DNA of 64,000 nucleotides from Caenorhabditis elegans (GCF_000002985.6 NC_003282.8:12338001-12402000); one strand, 5' to 3'; positions 38,054 through 48,433 are shown, counted from the first letter of the stretch. Numbers and translations are program-made. The notes: generated by a model not told the origin, from the letters alone.

Positions 38054-38868
38054 TATTTGAATATTACAGACAGAAAAAGGGTGACAACCAGTCGATAGGG
38101 ACCTGTGCGAGTGAAATGAGACAAGAAGAGGAGCACTGCTAATAGATGGTATCTACCGTAGCAGTTGACCTTTCCAAGAGGTAGACACGTCATCATTGTC
38201 TGACATACTATGTTTGCTCTCTCTCTCTCTCTCTATATGGTCTCGAAGGGAAGGAGATTAGGTCATAGGAGACGTTTATTGGAATGAAACACTTCATTAA
38301 AAAGGGTAATTAGTGAACTAGATGAGCTAAATGCATATTCAAATTTGTAAAAGGCCACCTAAAATGTTATGCATTGTCAAGAGAAATGGCAGTACTACCT
38401 AAACTGTGGCTGTGAAAATTATCTGGATTAATTTTTTGAAACCTAAAGAACGGTCATTGATAGTCAGAACTTTAGTTAATATATTTTTCTTGCATTTTTA
38501 CATTTTTTGGGTAAAAAAAGGTGTCATGTTCAAAGTTTCCATTAGTTTTCAATATCTGAAGCTCTTTTTACCAAACGTTGAATCAAAAATAGGTGACAGA
38601 CATTATTCCAATTTCAATTACCAACTTGTATTCTAGGCATTTTCTTTCTGCTACAAACTTTCTGCAACACTTTTTTTTGTGAATATTAACCAAAAAGTTG
38701 GCATGACAGACGCCGAATTAAATAGTTGATTGGTCAGATAACTGTATCTTTTTTCTCATGTTATCAGTGAAGCAAGAATCAAAAACTTTCAATAAACCGA
38801 AAATAGTTCATTCGAAAAAAAAATTATCTAGAAATTTCAGTTAAGTTTTTGGTAAAAAATTCAAAAAT
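38054..38868. other. Intergenic, CT dinucleotide run
   Basis: No gene seen. A CTCTCTCTCTCTC run with a TATAT tail lies at about 38216-38236 and may be promoter-proximal for the coiled-coil gene. Confidence 0.5.
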
Positions 38869-40050
38869 TCAACAAAATTGAACGGTATACGACGAAGGTT
38901 TCAAGCACACGAACATTGTTGAGTTGTCAAATGGATAAGTGTATGCACCTGGACATGCATTCTTGAACATCTTCGTTGTAGAGCTCATTGTGCATTTATC
39001 TGGAGAATCATACTCCCCACGGCAGCATTCCTTATCAGTTCCATATCCAAGACATCCAGATTTACACCCAACAGTGTAACCTGAACTACTCTTCACTGCA
39101 AGTTCTGTAGGGCATGCAGCATTTACATCAGAGATGCATCCACCGGCTCTTTGACATCCCAACCCATCAATTAACATTGGGAGATTGTAACCATCGATTA
39201 GATTAACTGCATAAAAGTCTCTTCCAGCCCAAGATTTCAAATTGAATTCTGCGACAGATGCGGGTGGAGTTCCTGTCCTTCCATTGCATTGTTCTGCGTT
39301 CTGGAAAAAGTGTAAAACTCTCAAACCTTTTTCATTTTTTTTCAAGACTTCGGGTATTCCCAATTTCGGATGTTTTGAAACTTATTCAGTATATGCGTGT
39401 GAATTCTGCGAAACGTTTGAAACTTCCTGTCAACATTTACTGTTGAGAAGCTTGCCCAAAGTTTGGCAGAAAGTAGCAAAAATTTGGCAAAAAGATTATA
39501 TAGTTTCGACGACCGTAAAACGTGCCCAGAGTTTGACAGAAAAAAGACCAAAAATTTGCCCGAAAATGAAAATGTATTTTGGTAATAGATTTTGGAATAT
39601 TCATCAAAAAAAAAATGATGTACGTCCTTGACAATTCACGACTTTCAGATATTCTAGAACATCTAAAGTACTTTTTCGTATTTCCCTTTTACACAATTTT
39701 TTGGCTGAACTTAAAAAATTGTTCAAAATGTTTTGATCAAATATCCCCAAGTGTTTATTTGTTTCAAAACTTCCATAGAAACTTATACTTTCAAAATGAT
39801 ACACTGTTAAAGTATAGATCTATAGACTTCAAAAAAGTTACATTCAAACTACGGAAAACTCACCAAACAAGTTCCAGTCTCACAATTGAAATCTCCATCA
39901 CATCCAGTCCGTGCCCAAATCTTTCCATTTCTCCAATCATCATCCACATTTAAATACTTTGCCGCCCACGCATCTATTATTATAGACTACGATTGTCCGG
40001 CTGTTCACAGTGAGGAGCAGAGATATAAGTAGAATCCAGATGGAAATCAT
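38869..40050 (-). pseudogene. Thaumatin-like gene, disrupted copy
   Basis: Two exons matching the neighbouring thaumatin-like genes. Exon 2 (39300-38869) is intact: NAEQCNG through SSYTVQFC and stop, with conserved cysteines and DGYNLPMLIDG. Exon 1 (40050-39864) starts at ATG right after TTTCAG, has a signal peptide (MISIWILLISLLLTVNS) and RTIVVYNN, but then loses the CPFTIWPGILGPGNP block. It is 187 bases long where the + strand copies have 258, a net loss of 71, so the frame shifts and stops at 39942-39940; the downstream LNVDDDWRNGKIWARTGC stretch is open only in another frame. Thaumatin-like proteins are secreted, 16-Cys defence-type proteins. An alternative splice could in principle rescue it, but I found none. 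Confidence 0.7.
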
Positions 40051-40164
40051 CTGAAATTTTAAATAATTGCTGATCGATTATGTTTATAAAAATTGTTTGC
40101 AAAAATATTCGTAAAAGACTACTGTAGTCAACTTCCCGTAATGTAAAGTGTCTTCCTTACATAC

Positions 40165-40323
40165 TTTCCTTTCCGATAACAAAAGTTTGTCCAATTTTGA
40201 ACCAACTGTAGCATTGTTCCTTAAATACTCCTCTAGCTGATCTAAAGACCAATCGAGTTCGCACCGCCCGTTTATTTTCAATTGAACATTTCCTGCAGAA
40301 ACTCCACTGCTTTCTGTACCCAT
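40165..40323 (-). other. Possible upstream exon or small ORF before disrupted thaumatin copy
   Basis: ATG at 40323 opens 53 codons (MGTESSGVSAGNVQLKING...LDQLEEYLRNNATVG...) ending at a strong GTATGTAAG donor in phase 0. The next acceptor, TTTCAG at 40051-40056, would join it to the signal-peptide exon of the disrupted thaumatin copy. The peptide is hydrophilic and helix-forming, unlike thaumatins, and no family is recognised. It may be a leader exon of the degraded gene or a remnant of another gene. Confidence 0.3.
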
Positions 40324-41995
40324 CGCATTTTTCTCAATTCATGGAGTTGATTCCATTTCTGATTACCTTCTGATTGGGACAAATTCGTTATCAGTGAACA
40401 GTTCAAAATGAAAGTAAATACGAAATGAGAAGATTATAAAGATTTTTAAAAAGAATTCACCGGAAATGGGCAGAAGAAAACCACGTGGATCGATCAAACG
40501 GAAGGTTTCCAACAACTGTTTGTTGGAACATTTTGGATCTAGAGGTCAGATACACTACTGCTACCGCAAAACTCTAATTTGATGACCCAATCTTAGGCGT
40601 TTCCTATTTTTAGGTTAACCAATGATTTATGTTTGCAAATAATTTTCCTAACAAATTTTTTTCGGTGCCATGAAATTTCCGTTTAAAAAATTTTATGGAT
40701 TCCTTTACTCATTTAAACTTCCATACATGTGTAAAAAATTAAAAATATATTATGCAATCGTTTGAAATAGGAAACGGTCAGATTTTGACTTTTGTATGGC
40801 AGGTATTCTCCAGAAATTACATTTGCAGTCAATTGATACCGCTCTTCCACATGTTGAATGAAATATGTGATTCCATCTTTGTTCGGAGTTTGTGTTCATT
40901 CAGAGATCGCTTTTCCTCGCTTTCGATATGTATGTAGATGTGACTAAAAAAACTTAAATTCAGAATTTCAGAAGTATTCGCTCCCGGAATTCAAACTTTA
41001 ACATAAATTGAACTCAAACTTGCTCTCTCAAAACATAAAACATTTTTGGTATCAAATTGTGGCTCTAGAACTTTTTAACACTTCTTTCCAGGCGCTTGTT
41101 ATCTATCACGAGAAGCAATACTGAAACCACAAATCAATTTTATTGATAACAAAACGAGAGTCGTCCAATTTTTGTATGTTCTAGGAAAAGTGCATCTGAA
41201 AATAATAGTCTATGGAATTGTAATTTGCTAAGATTAGAACAGCACTCGAATCTGACCCTGGCTAAACCTAAAGTATTAAATACAAAATGTTCATATGGAA
41301 ATATTGAATCAGAGTTCAAAATTGGATTGTTATTAGAGCTGTGTGGGTTTGTTTACAGTCCTTCAAAAGTTCACATGTCGACATAAATGTCAAATAAAAT
41401 AAAGCTGCGGAAGCATGACTGGTTGGCGAAAACAAGTGGCAAATATGGTTTTTAAAATTTTCCAGTAAGGCAACAGTTCCATGGAGGTTTCAGGAAGTGA
41501 CAGGAAGGGGATAAGTCTCGATCGGGTAGGAGATCTATTTTACATACTTCAACTGATATTTAGAAGGCTAACCTTTTTACATGTTTGGAAATCGAAAATT
41601 GCAGTTTGTTGCTGATCGTTTGTTTCCCCAAGAATATCACAATTTTGAAAGTTGGGGTACTGTATTTCCAGGTTCTTTTCAAACATTTTAAAGACAACCA
41701 ATTTATAAACTTCAATCTAGAAAAATATAGTGCAAGACTTACGAGATGAACACTGTCTCAATGTTATTTTACAAGTACGGATTCCTTTCAAAAACAAATG
41801 AGCAAGAGATCCAATTCCTCAGCTTATACACAAATATTACTCAAGGGCCAAACAAGTTTGCTGACTCACTTCATCTTCTTTTGACTTCCTATCAATCACC
41901 CCCAGTCTCCACCTTTCATTTCCTAAACCTTACGGCCCAAAAAACAGAAAATTGAAGAATCAGAAATTATCGCGCGATGGGCGGAGCTTTTGTGC
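40324..41995. other. Intergenic region upstream of thaumatin copy A
   Basis: Nothing coding recognised; AT-rich with short unrelated frames. The last part contains the copy A promoter. Confidence 0.5.
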
Positions 41996-42003
41996 TATAA
42001 AAG
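41996..42003 (+). promoter_or_regulatory. TATA box of thaumatin copy A
   Basis: TATAAAAG, 108 bases before the ATG, with the GC-rich GATGGGCGGAGC just upstream. Copies B and C have matching elements at 109 and 88 bases. Confidence 0.6.
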
Positions 42004-42103
42004 AGCCTGTGAGCCAAAGAAATTAAACAGTTCAGTTGAACATTCAAGTTTTCTGCTTCTTATCATAGCTCCTCAAAAATATTCAATTTTTCAGTTCTCA
42101 GTA

Positions 42104-42857
42104 ATGGCGCTCATCAAGCTTACTCTCGCTGTACTTCTTCTGGCTCTCGGAGCCGAAGCCCGCAAAATCACTATCTACAACAAGTGCCCATTCACCATCT
42201 GGCCAGGAATTCTCGGCCCCGGAAATCCATCTGGAGGTGGTTTCAAGCTCAATGCTGGACAATCTAGAGATATCAATGTCGATGATGCATGGACTGCCGG
42301 AAGAGTTTGGGCAAGAACTGGATGTGATGGAAACTTCAACTGTGAGACCGGATTCTGCAGAGTAAGTGCATAGCTCAATTTTCCAGGATTAATTTTTTAG
42401 CATGAACTTTCAGAACTCGGAGCAATGTAACGGAGCTGGAGGAGTTCCACCAGCATCCCTTGCTGAATTCACATTGAAGGCTTGGGGAGGACAAGATTTC
42501 TATGATGTATCCCTTGTCGACGGATACAATCTTCCAGTTCTGATTGACCCACATGGTGGATCTGGATGCAAGCGTGCAGGTGGATGTGTCAAGGATATCA
42601 ATGCTGAGTGCCCAGCTGCTCTTTCCGTTAAGGGACACAACGGGAAGACTGTCGCCTGCAAATCTGGATGCCTCGGATACAACACAGATCAAGAATGCTG
42701 CCGTGGAGCCTACGGAACTCCAGACAAGTGCCATCGCTCTGCAACTGCTCAGATGTTCAAGGATGCCTGTCCAACTGCTTACTCTTATGCCTACGACGAT
42801 GGATCTTCCACCTTCACCTGCCAGCCAAGTGCTTCCTACACTGTTCAATTCTGTTAA
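42104..42857 (+). CDS. thn-1: Thaumatin-like protein, copy A
   Basis: Secreted thaumatin-family protein (PR-5 type); nematode members are linked to innate immunity and several are intestinal. Exons 42104-42361 and 42414-42857 give 233 residues. The signal peptide is MALIKLTLAVLLLALGAEA. The mature part has 16 cysteines (eight expected disulfides), the family block ITIYNKCPFTIWPGILGPGNP, and acidic-cleft residues of the REDDD type (Arg in WARTGC, Glu in LAEFTL, Asp in YDVSLVDGYNLPVLID). It ends YTVQFC. The intron is only 52 bases. A TTTTTCAG at 42087-42094 upstream of the ATG suggests SL1 splicing or a leader intron; AATAAA at 42886-42891 is a good poly(A) signal. The number thn-1 follows the remembered order F28D1.3/.4/.5 and is not certain. 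Confidence 0.88.
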
Positions 42858-42885
42858 ATCAACATTTATTGGTTTTGAATATCTA

Positions 42886-42891
42886 AATAAA
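42886..42891 (+). promoter_or_regulatory. Poly(A) signal of thaumatin copy A
   Basis: AATAAA 29 bases after the stop codon. Confidence 0.55.
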
Positions 42892-43482
42892 AATGTATAT
42901 TTTTGCAAGTGTTAAGAGTGAAGTATCTCAAATCCACTGAAACCCGTATTTCTCAAACTAAAGCAAAGTGTCTCAGAGTTCCCTTGAGAATAGACATTTC
43001 TGAGGGGACAGTTGATACCTTTCTACTATCGAATGACACTTTTGTGAATTTAAAAAAGACAAATGCTAAAAATGGCTTCTCAATTGAGAGAGAATTTGTC
43101 CAAATTTTGAAAAAAAAAATAAAATCACTGTTTCATGAAAACTATACCACTCTAAAAATAGCTTTAAAGTTTGAATGAAATTTTGAGCTTCAAAAGGAAC
43201 ACGGATCAGTGATATTTAATACTTTGTTCAATTACTACCGATCATCAAACAAAAAAACAAAAATAAATGTCAACAACAGCCGCGTAAAACTCTGGCTCCT
43301 AAGTTGCATGTCAACATATCTCAGTCTCTTTCATTTTACGTGAACATCCCCAAAGGATAAACTCTTTGATCCATGAACCTGATATTTTTACTTTGAACGT
43401 TCAGAATAGATTTTTGGTATTTTAGCAATAATCCCATGACAATTCTTTAGCTTCTAAGAGTATCTCCGCCCAGTTTTACTTA

Positions 43483-43490
43483 TATAAAAG
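43483..43490 (+). promoter_or_regulatory. TATA box of thaumatin copy B
   Basis: TATAAAAG inside TTATATAAAAGC, 109 bases before the ATG, the same spacing as copy A. The roughly 590 bases between copy A's poly(A) signal and this box hold nothing else I recognise. Confidence 0.6.
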
Positions 43491-43591
43491 CTATATTTGT
43501 CAACTCATGTTTGACCTTATTAATAAAAGACTCATAAAATCCAGACAGTAAGCCTTATTTTCCTTCCTATAATTTCTCCTTATTTTCAGTT

Positions 43592-44339
43592 ATGGCTTTC
43601 ATCAAGCTCACTCTCGCCGTCATTCTTATGTCTCTCGGTGCAGAATCTCGCACCATCACTATTCTCAACAAGTGCAAATTCACCATCTGGCCTGGAATTC
43701 TTGGCCCCGGAAATCCAGCTGAAGGAGGTTTCAAGCTTAATGCTGGAGAACCTAGAGATATTGATGTTGATGATGGATGGACTGCCGGAAGAATTTGGGC
43801 AAGAACTGGATGTAATGAAAACTTTGACTGTGATACCGGATCATGCGGAGTAAGTAACTTTATGTACCACGAATAACTTTCAGAAAATACTTTCAGAACT
43901 CAGAGCATGTAACGGAGCCGGAGGGGTTCCACCAGCATCTCTTGCTGAATTCACATTGAATGGTGATGGTGGAAAGGATTTCTACGATGTATCCCTTGTT
44001 GATGGATACAACCTCCCAGTTCTGATTGACCCAAATGATGGATCTGGATGCGATCGTGCTGGTGGATGTGTCAAGGATATGAACGCTGAATGTCCAGCTG
44101 ATCTTGCCGTTCAGGGAAGCAATGGAAACACTGTCGCCTGCAAATTTGGATGCGTTGGGTACAATACTGATGAAGAATGTTGTCGTGGGGTACGCAATAC
44201 TCCAGAAACCTGTGATCGTTCTACGACCGCTCAGAAGTTCAAAGATGCTTGCCCAACTGCTTACTCCTACGCCTATGACGATAAATCTTCAACCTTCACT
44301 TGCCAAACAGGAGCTACCTACACTGTACAATTCTGTTAG
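43592..44339 (+). CDS. thn-3: Thaumatin-like protein, copy B with shifted splice acceptor
   Basis: Third family member, more diverged. Exon 1 is 43592-43849 (MAFIKLTLAVILMSLGAES signal peptide, then the CKFTIWPGILGPGNP block). At the usual acceptor (after 43896) exon 2 would be out of frame, because the conserved GAGCAATGT reads GAGCATGT here, one base short. A second CTTTCAG 13 bases upstream gives exon 2 as 43884-44339, which restores the frame: KILSELRACNGAGG instead of NSEQCNGAGG. The result is 237 residues with all family cysteines and the YTVQFC end. The rest of exon 2 is intact and shows no other damage, so I consider the gene functional. The symbol is from remembered order and uncertain. 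Secreted, defence-type protein as for the other copies. Confidence 0.8.
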
Positions 44340-45083
44340 ATCAACAACTATTAATTTTTAAAATCTTAATGAAATGAATCGAAAATGAAATGAATCACTA
44401 TCGGCGTATTACAATAATTCCATTTTTTGGAAAAAAAAATCTTGACTTTCATCAGGTCAATATCAAGTTCAAATCGGAAGTATTATGAGGCGTTGTCTTC
44501 ATAAAACTTCCGGTGAAAGTGAAATGAACTTTTCGACTTTTCAAAAAAGGTTAAAACCGGAAATTGAAACCGAAAATGGGATTTCGAAAAGTGGAATATT
44601 GAAAAGTGCACTTGAATTCTGTCAAGCTAGTCGAATTGGGATTCATGGATAACACTCTTTTATCTCTCTCAAATCTCAAAATATGATCCTATGAAAAATA
44701 CCAAAATTCTAGCGATCCCGGATACAAGCAAGCTTTATGACCACGGAATCTTTAGATATCAAAATGTTCTTCAGACCTTAATATCATAATTTTTCCGAGC
44801 TCATAATCTTTTCCGGAAAAGTACTGATCAAACTTTTGTTCTCGATCTCACGATTTCCTTTTCAAACACAAACTCCTCCTATTCTACATTGGTCAATAGC
44901 CGCTGGAGGCCTACCGTTCTTTATGAATTCCGGAGAGGTACATAAAACAATTGGAAAATAGTGTGAGAAGCTTGGAGAGAACAACATTCGAGAGTTGGTC
45001 GAGAAATAGATGAAAACCAAAAAATGTCAATTGGAAACTGATAAGAAATAGGGGTAGATTGTATGAGTTAATCTCGAGAATAG
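44340..45083. other. Intergenic between thaumatin copies B and C
   Basis: No gene seen. The proximal promoter of copy C includes ACTGATAAG at 45037-45045, a good match to the intestinal GATA-factor consensus, about 40 bases before its TATA box. Confidence 0.5.
45037..45045 (+). promoter_or_regulatory. GATA-type site upstream of thaumatin copy C
   Basis: ACTGATAAG matches the extended TGATAA site used by intestinal GATA factors such as ELT-2. Its position, 127 bases before the ATG and just upstream of a TATA element, is typical of intestinal genes. Binding is inferred. Confidence 0.45.
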
Positions 45084-45090
45084 TATAAAA
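45084..45090 (+). promoter_or_regulatory. TATA box of thaumatin copy C
   Basis: TATAAAA, 88 bases before the ATG. Confidence 0.55.
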
Positions 45091-45171
45091 TGAAGGCAGT
45101 TCGCAAGCATGGTATCAGTCTTCCCATTTTCACTTCCTTTGCTTTCTTAAAACTTCTCCTTATTTTCAGTA

Positions 45172-45920
45172 ATGGCCCTTGTCAAGCTCACTCTCGCTCT
45201 CCTGCTTTTGGCTCTCGGAGCCGATGCTCGCACCATCACTATCTACAACAAGTGCCCATTCACCATCTGGCCAGGAATTCTTGGCCCCGGAAATCCAGCT
45301 GGAGGAGGCTTCCAACTTACGGCTGGACAATCTAGAAACATTGATGTCGATGATGCATGGACTGCCGGAAGAGTTTGGGCAAGAACTGGATGTGATGGAA
45401 ACTTCAACTGTGAGACCGGATTCTGCAGAGTAAGTGCATAGCTCAATTTTCTAAATTTTTCAGCATGAATTTTCAGAACTCGGAGCAATGCAACGGAGCT
45501 GGAGGAGTTCCACCAGCATCCCTTGCTGAATTCACATTGAAGGCTTGGGGAGGACAAGATTTCTATGATGTATCCCTTGTCGATGGATACAACCTCCCAG
45601 TTCTGATTGACCCACATGGCGGATCTGGATGCAAGCGTGCAGGTGGATGTGTCAAGGATATCAATGCTGAGTGCCCAGCTGCCCTCTCTGTCAAGGGACA
45701 CAACGGAAACACTGTCGCCTGCAAATCTGGATGCCTCGGATACAACACAGATCAAGAATGCTGTCGTGGAGCCTACGGAACTCCAGACAAGTGCCACCGC
45801 TCTGCAACTGCCCAGATGTTCAAGGATGCCTGTCCAACTGCTTATTCCTATGCCTACGACGATGGATCATCCACCTTCACCTGTCGAGCCACTGCTTCAT
45901 ACACTGTTCAATTCTGTTAA
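45172..45920 (+). CDS. thn-2: Thaumatin-like protein, copy C
   Basis: Exons 45172-45429 and 45477-45920, 233 residues, the same architecture as copy A: signal peptide MALVKLTLALLLLALGADA, 16 cysteines, WARTGC/LAEFTL/DGYNLPVLID acidic-cleft region, YTVQFC end. Exon 2 differs from copy A at only about 4 of 147 residues, while exon 1 differs at about 9 of 86; the short intron is also nearly identical, which suggests recent duplication plus gene conversion. TATTTTCAG two bases before the ATG, a TATA element and a GATA site lie upstream. Family knowledge: C. elegans thn-2 has been connected with resistance to pathogenic Pseudomonas; assignment of that symbol to this copy follows remembered gene order. 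Confidence 0.88.
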
Positions 45921-46615
45921 ACAGTTGATTTACTTGTACTTACGTTAAATATTGTATAAATTTGAAACTATTCCATTTGAGTGTATGATTCATCATCACT
46001 GATAAAATACATAAGAAAGGATGGGCAAAGGTTCAACGAAAAGCATTGAAAACTTTATCAAAAAGGGGAAATATTTCGAGAAATCGAATAGAAAACGAAA
46101 TGATAAACATATTTTTGTCATGTTTTATTGACCACAAATATTTATGAAATTTCAAAATTGAAACAGCTGTCCAAAGGTAGTTCAGAATATCAACACATAG
46201 AAAACTGTTTCAATATGGATGACGTTTTTTTGAAAGCAAGTGGTTTGAGTCAGGGAGAATAATAGCTTTTGGTTTACAATATTGTACAAAAAAGGTTTTG
46301 ATAATTTTAGGAATTTTGGAAAAGCTTAATGAATGTTCGAATCTCTACAATTTTTGAATATTAATTTGTTAAGATCGGAGTAATTGCCGTTAACACAACT
46401 ATGATATTTGATCATTTTAGCAATGAAATAAGTAAATATTTTAGAATAGCGAACAATATTATTTCTCAAAATTTTGCATCATATTCCAAGCTTACAGTAC
46501 CCATCTATATTATTTGTAAGAGAACAAAAAATGCAAACACTTATCAACAATACAATTCATTCGTTTTCCAATTCATTATCAATAATTAATTGAGATCAAA
46601 AATAGGGTTCAAAAC
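45921..46615. other. Intergenic, 3' flank of thaumatin copy C
   Basis: AT-rich, no gene recognised. CTGTTTCA at about 46207 is a chance-level match to the upstream motif of piRNA genes. Confidence 0.45.
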
Positions 46616-47161
46616 TCAACGAAACATATGTGCCTTGAGCATTACAGCAAAGAAACAAATTGGGAACGCAGCCAATACGAAGAGACGATCCCAGATATCA
46701 ACTGGACGTGGATATGGGAAGAATGGATTACCATGAGTTCCATTTGGTCCAGGTTCTTCCTTTGATGGAGCTGGAGTTGTGACTTTAACTGTTGTATCAT
46801 CGTCATCTTCATCACCAAGGAAATCCCACATAGATGATGGTTTTGTGAAAACTTGAGGGGGTTCTGGTGTAGTTCCATCTGATGGTTTTTCAGTATCATG
46901 ATCACCAAACATTGAATCAATATCACTGCCTGTTATTTTAGATTGCGTCTCATCATATTCTTCTTCACTTTTCGTTAGTTTTGTCTCCTTCTTTTCTTTT
47001 TCCTTTTCCGTCGCTTTATCTTTCCCATCGTGCTCTTTTTCTTCCTCATCCCCAGAATGTTCATCATTTCCATGTTTATCGTCATCTGATGAATCCGAAG
47101 AATCTGCCATTGCCATCACAATCAGGGATAGAATTAATAGAAATGATAATTTGAACCGCAT
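46616..47161 (-). CDS. Orphan acidic single-pass membrane protein
   Basis: Single-exon gene of 181 residues whose ATG directly follows TTTTTCAG, a probable SL acceptor. Residues 1-19 are a signal peptide (MRFKLSFLLILSLIVMAMA). The ectodomain is extremely charged: SSDSSDDDKHGNDEHSGDEEE, a Lys/Glu block (DKATEKEKEKKETKLTKSEE), then Pro/Thr-rich segments (DGTTPEPPQVFTKPSSMWDF) and one N-glycosylation sequon in NGTHG. Near the C-terminus RLFVLAAFPICFFAVML forms one membrane helix followed by KAHMFR. This predicts a type I membrane protein with a disordered, possibly calcium-binding or glycosylated ectodomain. No family recognised; probably F28D1.6. The following 2.5 kb downstream of its start hold only repeats. 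Confidence 0.8.
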   Translation of the reverse strand: MRFKLSFLLILSLIVMAMADSSDSSDDDKHGNDEHSGDEEEKEHDGKDKATEKEKEKKETKLTKSEEEYDETQSKITGSDIDSMFGDHDTEKPSDGTTPEPPQVFTKPSSMWDFLGDEDDDDTTVKVTTPAPSKEEPGPNGTHGNPFFPYPRPVDIWDRLFVLAAFPICFFAVMLKAHMFR

Positions 47162-47413
47162 CTGAAAAATAAAATATTTAAAGATTTTTCATCTTGTTTT
47201 AAGGAGGTTAAGAGTACGATGACGACAAATTTCCCAGAAGAGAGGCGACAGGGCTCATGGAGAGCGGGCGGAGAGGCGGAGGCGCCTCCATTATGCTTCG
47301 ATTTGACAGGGTGCCTAGTCCGAATATGGTACCCGCTTGCGAATAGTTGCAATTTTCGCTCCATTACTACGGTCCCCGGTTTTGAAGGCGCGCAAGAAAG
47401 TTTAGCGAAAGTT

Positions 47414-47470
47414 TGTCATGTCGAGACCAGGCACCGTATTTTCGGCTCAAAAAGCGAAAAATTTCGCGTC
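47414..47470 (-). repeat. GTCTCGACACG-type dispersed repeat
   Basis: CATGTCGAGACCAGGCACCG then TATTTTCGGCTCAAAAAGCG: the reverse-orientation copy with the characteristic GGCGCAAAA-like end. Confidence 0.6.
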
Positions 47471-48325
47471 CGAGCAATACTAAAAATGGGTTCAAAAATA
47501 GCATAAAATTCTTTCAGCAAAGAAATTCTCGGCAAAAGTTTTAGTAAATTGGGAAAAATTTAAAAAAGTTCAGATTTTCGGTAGGCTTAAAGTATTGCGT
47601 TTTCTTAACTTTTTGGTACGTAATTAAAATTTCTGAAAATGAATTGTATTTTCTTCCTTATGACGGAAAGTTTGATTCAAAGTTTATCAGCAAGTTTACT
47701 TTACAATCAATATCAAAAAAAATATCCAAAGATCAGTGTCTGTGTGTATCGAGAATAAAAACAAAGCAACTCTTGTTGAAAAGTAACAAACACCAGCACC
47801 AAAAAAACAGGAAAGACTGCAATTTCCCTTCGTTACCATGGAGCCGGAGCAAGCTTGGGCGGAGCTTGAAGTGATTATATTGGTTTCATGGATATCTGGA
47901 TTTATGGGAGCACAAAAGGAGAGCACAAACGGAAGGAAGTATGTGAGAACATTTTTTGTAGTGGAAAACTCAGGGGTACTGTGGAATTTCTCATATCAAA
48001 GTTCAAGTTGGGTTTTGATCTCAACAAAAATGTTAAAGTTGAGATATACAGAATAAGTTTGAGTCTACCATTGAGCTGACCAAGAGTTTTCAAAATGATT
48101 CAATATAACTTCCAAACCATACTCGGTAAATCGGAATATTTTTCGAGATCAAAACGCGCCAAAATTGATGGAATAAACCAAGTTTACTGATTTTTGTTCG
48201 ATTTTTCCCTAATGCGCGTGTGGATTTCTTGAATAAAAAATAAAAAAACACAATGTGTTTTCTTTCATTAAGTTTCTGATCGAAACCATTAGTTTTGTAC
48301 AAAATTTTAATTAAAATGTTTTCAT

Positions 48326-48433
48326 GTGTGCGGCAAATTTCAATATTTGCCGAGCTCGGCAAATTCAGCAAGTCCACATTTTTGCAATTTGCAGTGCTCG
48401 GCAAATTGGGCAAATTTGCTGCACGCCCCTGGT
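48326..48433. repeat. TTTGCCGA palindromic element, short copy
   Basis: Starts GTGTGCGGCAAATTTC, repeats TTTGCCGAGCTCGGCAAA and ends TTTGCTGCACGCCCCTGG. The ends match the terminal inverted repeats of the larger element at 57949-58397, so this is a short or internally deleted copy. Confidence 0.7.

Noticed and set aside
43127-43135. CTGTTTCA matches (also near 46207) resembling the upstream motif of C. elegans piRNA genes
   Set aside because: An eight-base word is expected by chance several times in 64 kb; no flanking context could be verified.
43897-44339. Calling thaumatin copy B a pseudogene because of the one-base loss in exon 2
   Set aside because: An upstream in-frame acceptor at 43884 restores the frame, and the rest of the exon is undamaged.
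42375-45797. Long minus-strand frames (up to 184 codons) opposite the thaumatin exons
   Set aside because: Repeated identically opposite copies A and C, as expected for antisense shadows of conserved coding sequence.
47219-47506. GC-richer 95-codon frame starting after the orphan acidic gene
   Set aside because: Runs into a dispersed GTCTCGACACG repeat; no splice sites or domain.
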